DNA of 64,000 nucleotides from Pagrus major (taxonomy: Eukaryota > Chordata > Actinopteri > Spariformes > Sparidae): assembly GCF_040436345.1 (NCBI RefSeq), contig NC_133235.1, positions 23,274,660 through 23,338,659 on the forward strand. The letters run 5' to 3'. The notes under the pieces are model-generated. The model was not told the origin of the DNA, ran no database searches, and saw only the letters and a list, made by a program, of their open reading frames with translations. Made by a program: the position numbers and the translations under genes. Positions 63,026 through 64,000 of this stretch are shown in pieces (position 1 is the first letter of the stretch; every line of letters starts with the position of its first letter).

Positions 63026-64000
63026 GTAAGAGAAACCTGAACAAACATCAGTTAAACGAGGGACTTTGTGGGGCAAAATCACATCTTCTAGCAACATATG
63101 CACACATTCAAGGGCATGATCATTATTTCCTTGTGTACTTTGAACCTTGTATATTCAGCGGAGGATAGCTCGAGTAAGCTGAAGTGGCCACATTACAGTT
63201 TCTGTACTATTTCAGTCCTAATACTTAACATAAAGGTCGACATAAACATGATTAAAACATAATTCTTTAAACTAGAAATGTCTTGTGAGAGTGCAGGCCC
63301 TGTCAAAGGCTGCAGAGTCTCAAACTTTATTATTTATTTCATTTGATAGGGAAAGATGAAACAGCTGTCTGATGCAAGTAGCATAATAGTCATGTCAGAT
63401 GCTAAAAGGGGGTTTATGAGAACAAGAAATTAAAACAACGAGATAAAAAGGAAGTAAAATGATCTTTTTGTAGCACGTATCGACAGTAGAGAGACCACAG
63501 AGGATGTTGCTGTTGTCTGTGTCTTAAACCTCAACTTCGTATTTACTAGACAGACAAAGATAGAAAGGACATTTTTAGTCTGCTGTGGATGCTCTGTATT
63601 TTCCGTTTGGGTCTCAAAATACACCAAGTGATGGACAGTGATGGAATAAATGAGCCAGATGTTTGTCATGTTTGTAAAGGCAGCAGTTCATGAGAAAATA
63701 TGGCGTGGCATTTATTGATACTGTCGCCATCTCGTATAATATAAAATCCTGGAAAATTCCTCAGCTGGATCCAAATTTGTGCCAGAAACTAATTACGGCT
63801 TAACTTTTCATCAGATGCCAGCAAAAATATGTTGACACAGATTTGAGATAAGCTAGAAACTAACAAACTGATGGAAATTAAAAGAGAGCCCCCTGTGTGG
63901 ACTAGAATGACACTCAGTAGAGCGCATACCTCAGATTTAATCAGTCAAGCTTAATCCAGTATCAAACTTGACAGCCCCTCTAGAATTAAGACCACCCTTA
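63026..64000 (+). other. bok intron, no feature
   Basis: No exon with BOK helix 2-5 sequence occurs before the window ends, and no repeat end was recognised. Confidence 0.5.

Overview
The window is vertebrate nuclear DNA, almost certainly from a ray-finned (teleost, probably percomorph) fish. Coding sequence is split into short exons with GT-AG introns. The protein sequences are clear vertebrate orthologues with fish-like differences, and introns and spacers are full of short non-autonomous DNA transposons and a tRNA-derived SINE of kinds familiar from teleost genomes. No prokaryotic feature, CRISPR array, rRNA gene or canonical tRNA gene was seen.

Layout. 1-4,315 (minus): 5' part of serotransferrin (tf), nine exons covering the N-lobe and the start of the C-lobe; the rest lies left of the window. 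4,400-15,670: gene-free DNA with nested transposons, including one carrying an integrase-type N-terminal fragment. 15,673-24,058 (minus): ubxn7, complete in 11 coding exons (527 aa). 26,871-31,063 (minus): ppp1r7 (SDS22), complete in 10 coding exons (345 aa). 31-37 kb: repeat-rich, with no gene that can be supported. 37,097-42,860 (plus): a 235-aa single-pass membrane protein with one clear MHC class I alpha2-like domain, resembling the endothelial protein C receptor (EPCR/PROCR) in layout. 45,616-48,880 (plus): cdc20, complete (495 aa). 51,142-54,276 (minus): elovl1, complete (314 aa), converging on cdc20. 55-62 kb: repeat-rich spacer. 62,803-63,025 (plus): first coding exon of bok; the gene continues to the right.

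The genes do not form a pathway: iron transport (tf), p97 adaptor (ubxn7), PP1 regulator (ppp1r7), immune or coagulation-like receptor (EPCR-like), APC/C activator (cdc20), very-long-chain fatty acid elongation (elovl1) and apoptosis (bok). Their order is informative: cdc20-elovl1 is a tail-to-tail pair also found in human, while ppp1r7 and bok are both near the end of human chromosome 2q.

Exon models were made by hand from splice signals and protein similarity. All complete CDS models sum to a multiple of three, but single-base boundary errors are possible. Repeat family names are from memory of consensus motifs, without database search. The best candidate for something little described is the EPCR-like gene, whose alpha1-like part is unusually short.
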